A stretch of DNA of 64,000 bases, taken from assembly GCF_003259745.1 (NCBI RefSeq), contig NZ_QLMC01000004.1, positions 62,001 to 126,000 on the forward strand, read 5' to 3'. The notes below the pieces were generated by a model. It had not been told where the DNA came from. It searched no databases and saw only the letters and a list, made by a program, of their open reading frames with translations. Shown in pieces: positions 61,701 to 64,000 of this stretch (positions are counted from its first letter, which is position 1; every line of letters begins with the position of its first letter). Position numbers and translations under genes: made by a program. Origin of the DNA: Larkinella arboricola. GTDB taxonomy: Bacteria > Bacteroidota > Bacteroidia > Cytophagales > Spirosomataceae.

Positions 61701-62198
61701 GATTTGTTGAGCAAAGACGATCTCGACGGTGCTTACCAGACCGAAGCCACCTACCTGCAAAGCGCCTACATCGAAAACCTCGGAAACGGCGAATTTAAGG
61801 TGATGCCCTTGCCGCGAATCGCGCAGCAATCGCCGGTTTTTGGTATTGTTGTGCAGGACTTTAATCGGGACGGCAAGCTTGATGCGGTTCTGACCGGTAA
61901 TTTCTACCCCAACGAGGTGAACATGGGCCGACAGGACGCTTCGTTCGGGCTGGTGTTGCTGGGCGACGGACGCGGAAATTTCAGGCCCTTGCTGCCCCGC
62001 GAAAGTGGTTTACTGGTAACCGGCGATGCCCGGCGGTCGGTTTTATTAACGGGAAAAGGGCTGGACACCTTGCTGGTTACGGCGGTCAACGGGCAGGGAT
62101 TGCAGTTTAACCGGTACCGCGCTCCGGGGCGTCCGCAAACCGGCGGTAAACCGGAGAAAATAGCGCGCTATTCCGGTCAAGGCAGACACCGGCGTTGA
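58707..62198 (+). CDS. VCBS/FG-GAP repeat lipoprotein with UnbV (ASPIC) domain, CRTAC1-like
   Basis: The 1163-residue surface lipoprotein candidate (VCTAC near residue 21) contains many FG-GAP/VCBS calcium-binding blades. Examples are VGDVDNDGRPDVFLGGN, MADINGDGWLDLYVS, FDYDLDGDLDAYLLN, IADFNNDGLPDIFQLD and LADYDNDGRKDIYITNG. A mid-chain UnbV/ASPIC domain near 545-630 has GLGTKVTLWAGGQMQYAELS and LRIEWPGGKSE. A second propeller set follows. Such proteins often accompany SusC/SusD pairs in Cytophagales and Flavobacteria, presumably as surface-binding factors, but their ligand is not known. I choose the ATG at 58707 because it gives the lipoprotein signal. Confidence 0.9.
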   Translation: MRFFSLTFGIVSLLMVVCTACRKSDEPLFKQMPSSQTGIIFANTLKPTDSLNAFTFTNFYNGGGVGVGDVDNDGRPDVFLGGNQVSCRLYLNRIDTTTHEWKFEDVTEAAGLTTNRWCTGISMADINGDGWLDLYVSVARHTALPHSENLLFINQGLKNGKPVFREMATEYGLADASFTTQTAFFDYDLDGDLDAYLLNTGPDLQNPNYLRVTINDGSYPSTGKLYRNEGVGPQGHPVFKDVSKQAGIVYEGLGLGLAISDLNKDGFPDIYGSNDFISSDVLYLNNGKASPGNPTFTNVIRQATAHTSLYGMGVDIADFNNDGLPDIFQLDMLPEENARQKKMLAGQDYDRKELSIAEPYRYQMQYMRNSLQLNLGVEQGGKLNTVANPAPLPLFSEIGLLAGVAKTDWSWAALLADYDNDGRKDIYITNGYRRDVTDRDFISFTEEFSGFGTAEFQKDKREELIQKVPEVKVPNYAFRNDGDLAFTDVSKTWGLADLSYSNGAAYADLDGDGDLDLVVNTVDSEALVYQNRAQQNRPAHYLSVNVKGDTGNRQGLGTKVTLWAGGQMQYAELSVVRGFQSSVEPVLHFGLGNSTVVDSLRIEWPGGKSETKYRVKANQRLTARFEQAKMSEPKRATKPAEPLFAQVTGELSLDVQHRTSDFVDFKQTAALHKMLSRTGFALATGDVNGDGLDDCFVGGTYRGSDACFLLRTPSGGFTKKPFPIHRNHDDTAALLFDADGDNDLDLYVVAGGVERPASDRAFYQDGLYLNNGKGDFSPAPARALPDVSGSGSCVTAADFDRDGDLDLFVGGRQIPGQYPLPARSYLLRNDGRNGACRFTDVTAQLSPSLLKVGLVCSALWTDPDKDGFPDLLISGEWMPITLIKNDRGKTFTHSPIPSLTHYQGWWNCLAQGDFDRDGDLDYIAGNEGLNTLYRASEQEPIKIVAKDFNNDGTFDPLMGYFIKGVRYPAIPRDALNQQVIQFRRKYQRYADYARVTFDDLLSKDDLDGAYQTEATYLQSAYIENLGNGEFKVMPLPRIAQQSPVFGIVVQDFNRDGKLDAVLTGNFYPNEVNMGRQDASFGLVLLGDGRGNFRPLLPRESGLLVTGDARRSVLLTGKGLDTLLVTAVNGQGLQFNRYRAPGRPQTGGKPEKIARYSGQGRHRR

Positions 62199-62234
62199 CA
62201 AGCGTTCGTCTGGCGGCTCCCGATCATACCGTAT

Positions 62235-62263
62235 CACCCGGGCGTTAGTCTGACGCCTGGGTG
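62235..62263. terminator. Hairpin between convergent VCBS and TolC genes
   Basis: CACCCGGGCGT pairs with ACGCCTGGGTG (11 bp, one G-U) around a 7-nt loop and overlaps the TolC stop codon. There is no T-run on either side, so it may be a 3'-end stabiliser. Confidence 0.5.
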
Positions 62264-63726
62264 TAGGTTCCGGCGGCATACCAGAGGTTGGCAATGGCTT
62301 TCTGGTATTTGGCCTGTAATTCTGCCTGTTTTACCTGCAAGTCAATCAACTTGGTTTCGCGGCTGTTGATCAGAAACAGCGAACTTTCTCCCATGTCAAA
62401 TTTTTGCTGTTCAGCCTGTAAAAGCGTCTGCTGGTTGACAACGGTTTGCCGTTGAAGGGTGAGCTGGCTCTCCAGTGCTTTCAGTTCATTCCAGGCCGAT
62501 TGAACCCCGTTGACAATGTCGCGACCCGTTTGTTGCCGTTCGAGTGCCAGTTGCTGGGATTTTAACTGCACCTGCCGGAGCTTGCCCCGTTCTTTCCGCA
62601 GAAAAAGCGGCAGCGTAAAGTCAACGCCAATTTTGTGGTTGTCGGCCCGAAATGCGTAGTAGCTTGCCCAGTCGTACCGTTCATTGGCCGATGGAGTCCG
62701 GCTCAGCAGATTGGCGCTCACGCTGATCTGGGGTTGCAGCAACGACCGCCGAAACCGTTCTTCGATCACCAGTTGTTCCCGTTTGGCCGTCAGCTTCACC
62801 AGCTCGGGGTGTTGCTCGGTGGCCCGGCTGAGCAGATTCTGAAACTGTTCCTCGCTGACGGGCAGAATGGGATTGGTTTGCGGAATTACGAGCGCGGGCA
62901 AGTCAACCGGGCGGGGGGCGCCTTCCGTATCATCCGAATGCCACAGAAAAGCCGTCAGCCGTAACCGGGCATTCTGCCAATCTACTTCGGCCTGCCGCAA
63001 CTGCACCAGCCGGTCCTGAACGGTAATGAGTGCTTCGGTGGTGTCGATTGGTGCCGCATCGCCCAGCAACGCCCGTTCACGAATACCCTGAAACCGTGTA
63101 TCCGCCAGTTGATAACCCTGACGAATCAGCCGGACTTGCTGATAGGCCGTATACCAGTCCCAGTAGGTCTTGGCCGCGTCGTACAGCGTTTTATTGATTA
63201 ATTTCAACCGGTCGGCTTCGGCCAGATTAATGGCCTGTTCGGCCTGCCGCAACGCATTCCGCCGGGCGTCGATCAGCAAGCCCTGACCGATCGGTACGCT
63301 TACGCCTACGGCGGCCAGCCCCGACGAAGGGACGCGGTCTTCGGGGTTCAGATACTGCCCGCCGTTGCGGTCGTAGGTCATCTTGACATCAATACCGCCC
63401 GGTAAAACCGGAATCGACAACCCGGACTGCCATTTGTCGTAATACAACGTTTTGCCAAATTCCTTCCGGTCATACACCGAAAACAGTTTCGGGTCAAAAG
63501 CACCCCGCGCCTGACGGATTTCCTGCCGGGCTTCCTGACTCAGCAGGGCCGCCTGCCGGACGATGGGATGGTGCTGGAGAACGGCTTCGTAAAAATCAGC
63601 CGCCGAAAAGACGGTTTCTGCCGTTGAAATGGTATCGGCGTGTTGCGTACTGGCAGATTGTCCGATTGCCTGACTGACAACGGTACCACTGATCAAAAGC
63701 CAGATACTAACCAGTATGGTTTTCAT
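62245..63726 (-). CDS. TolC-family outer-membrane efflux protein
   Basis: The 493-residue protein has a signal peptide (MKTILVSIWLLISGTVVSQAIGQ) and the two-repeat helical plan of TolC-like channels. FYEAVLQHHPIVRQAALLSQEARQEIRQARGAFDP starts the first repeat, and a second long helical repeat ends with LIDLQVKQAELQAKYQKAIANLWYAAG. It should form the outer-membrane duct of a tripartite exporter. Its start overlaps the stop of the upstream adaptor gene by 4 bp (ATGA), so the two are translationally coupled. The inner-membrane pump or ATPase lies outside the window. The substrate is unknown. Confidence 0.9.
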   Translation of the reverse strand: MKTILVSIWLLISGTVVSQAIGQSASTQHADTISTAETVFSAADFYEAVLQHHPIVRQAALLSQEARQEIRQARGAFDPKLFSVYDRKEFGKTLYYDKWQSGLSIPVLPGGIDVKMTYDRNGGQYLNPEDRVPSSGLAAVGVSVPIGQGLLIDARRNALRQAEQAINLAEADRLKLINKTLYDAAKTYWDWYTAYQQVRLIRQGYQLADTRFQGIRERALLGDAAPIDTTEALITVQDRLVQLRQAEVDWQNARLRLTAFLWHSDDTEGAPRPVDLPALVIPQTNPILPVSEEQFQNLLSRATEQHPELVKLTAKREQLVIEERFRRSLLQPQISVSANLLSRTPSANERYDWASYYAFRADNHKIGVDFTLPLFLRKERGKLRQVQLKSQQLALERQQTGRDIVNGVQSAWNELKALESQLTLQRQTVVNQQTLLQAEQQKFDMGESSLFLINSRETKLIDLQVKQAELQAKYQKAIANLWYAAGTYTQASD

Positions 63727-64000
63727 TTTTTCTTTTCCGATTCTTTGGGCTCCTCCTGCAAACTAGGCGGGAAACCGTTCAACTGACGCCAGATTTCGTA
63801 CCAGATCGGGACATCGTCGAGCATGACCCATCCGTAAACGCCGGACCCAACCCGCAACTGCTGGGGCCAGGACTGGTCGCCTTTGCGGGGTTGGGGTTTG
63901 ACCAGCAGCCGGTATTTGCCATTCACACTGCTTACGGCGTCGATAACGGCCACCTCACCCCCAAACGTACCGACGGCCACCGATGGCCAGCCCGAAAACT
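63723..64000 (-). CDS. HlyD-type membrane-fusion (adaptor) protein, C-terminal part
   Basis: The frame is open to the right edge of the window, so only about the last 92 residues are seen and the true start lies beyond 64000. The visible part includes GGEVAVIDAVSSVNGKYRLLV, a beta-rich segment, then GVYGWVMLDDVPIWYEIWRQLNGFPP, typical of the C-terminal end of HlyD-like adaptor proteins in Bacteroidota. The end is charged (EEPKESEKKK). The ATGA overlap with the TolC gene strongly supports a shared export system. Identity is moderately sure because the lipoyl and hairpin domains are out of view. Confidence 0.72.
   Translation of the reverse strand, partial: FSGWPSVAVGTFGGEVAVIDAVSSVNGKYRLLVKPQPRKGDQSWPQQLRVGSGVYGWVMLDDVPIWYEIWRQLNGFPPSLQEEPKESEKKK

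Overview
The window looks like chromosomal DNA from a Bacteroidota bacterium, most likely Cytophagales near Spirosoma/Larkinella. This rests on gene families, not on a database match. The pointers are two SusC/SusD pairs, a Bacteroidota-type sigma-70/FecR pair, a secreted CotH protein with a C-terminal type IX secretion sorting domain, TAnnTTTG promoter boxes, and a base composition a little above half G+C. Coding density is high. I see no tRNA, rRNA, transposase, phage gene or CRISPR array.

Layout. 19-1499: peptidoglycan transglycosylase MtgA and a single-domain response regulator. 1507-6748 (minus): an alkyltransferase-like DNA repair protein, a DUF3109 protein, a LysM lytic transglycosylase, an O-methyltransferase and an M16 peptidase. 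6879-8456: an outer-membrane beta-barrel candidate and a secreted glycerophosphodiesterase. 8543-12819 (minus): MnmE, a DUF2236 (MpaB/Lcp-like) oxygenase, a membrane-anchored unknown and a MacB-like permease. 12950-16810: gamma-glutamyltransferase, a DUF6624 protein and a FabF-type ketoacyl synthase. 16821-19954: a thiamine salvage operon, TPP riboswitch-thiM-thiE-thiD-tenA. 19969-24355: an arginyltransferase-like protein, DUF4287, an AraC regulator, two unknowns and an NmrA-like protein. 24566-29477: a double-SGNH esterase, a GT-C-like membrane protein and a family 2 glycosyltransferase. 29535-36685 (minus): the CotH protein and a large haem/HEAT/propeller lipoprotein.

The right half is mainly glycan use. 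37299-47683 carries a NarL-type two-component system, then SusC, SusD, an IPT-domain surface lipoprotein and a GH26 enzyme. This reads as a beta-mannan utilisation locus. 47700-51527 (minus) is a second propeller/HEAT/cytochrome protein with an N-terminal PmoA-like (DUF6807) domain. 51801-62198 is a second uptake locus run by an ECF sigma factor and FecR anti-sigma factor: an STN-bearing SusC transducer, SusD, and a VCBS/UnbV (CRTAC1-like) lipoprotein. The window ends in a TolC/HlyD export operon on the minus strand, cut by the right edge.

The most unusual signal is non-coding. Several gaps between co-directional genes hold a short word repeated at a fixed pitch, followed by its reverse complement at the same pitch. 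The word and pitch differ by locus: CTGAT at 10 bp before mnmE, ATTGAGYG at 8 bp between susC and susD, and AGA/TCT at 7 bp between susD and the next gene. A looser example lies between thiE and thiD. I do not know a named element that matches.
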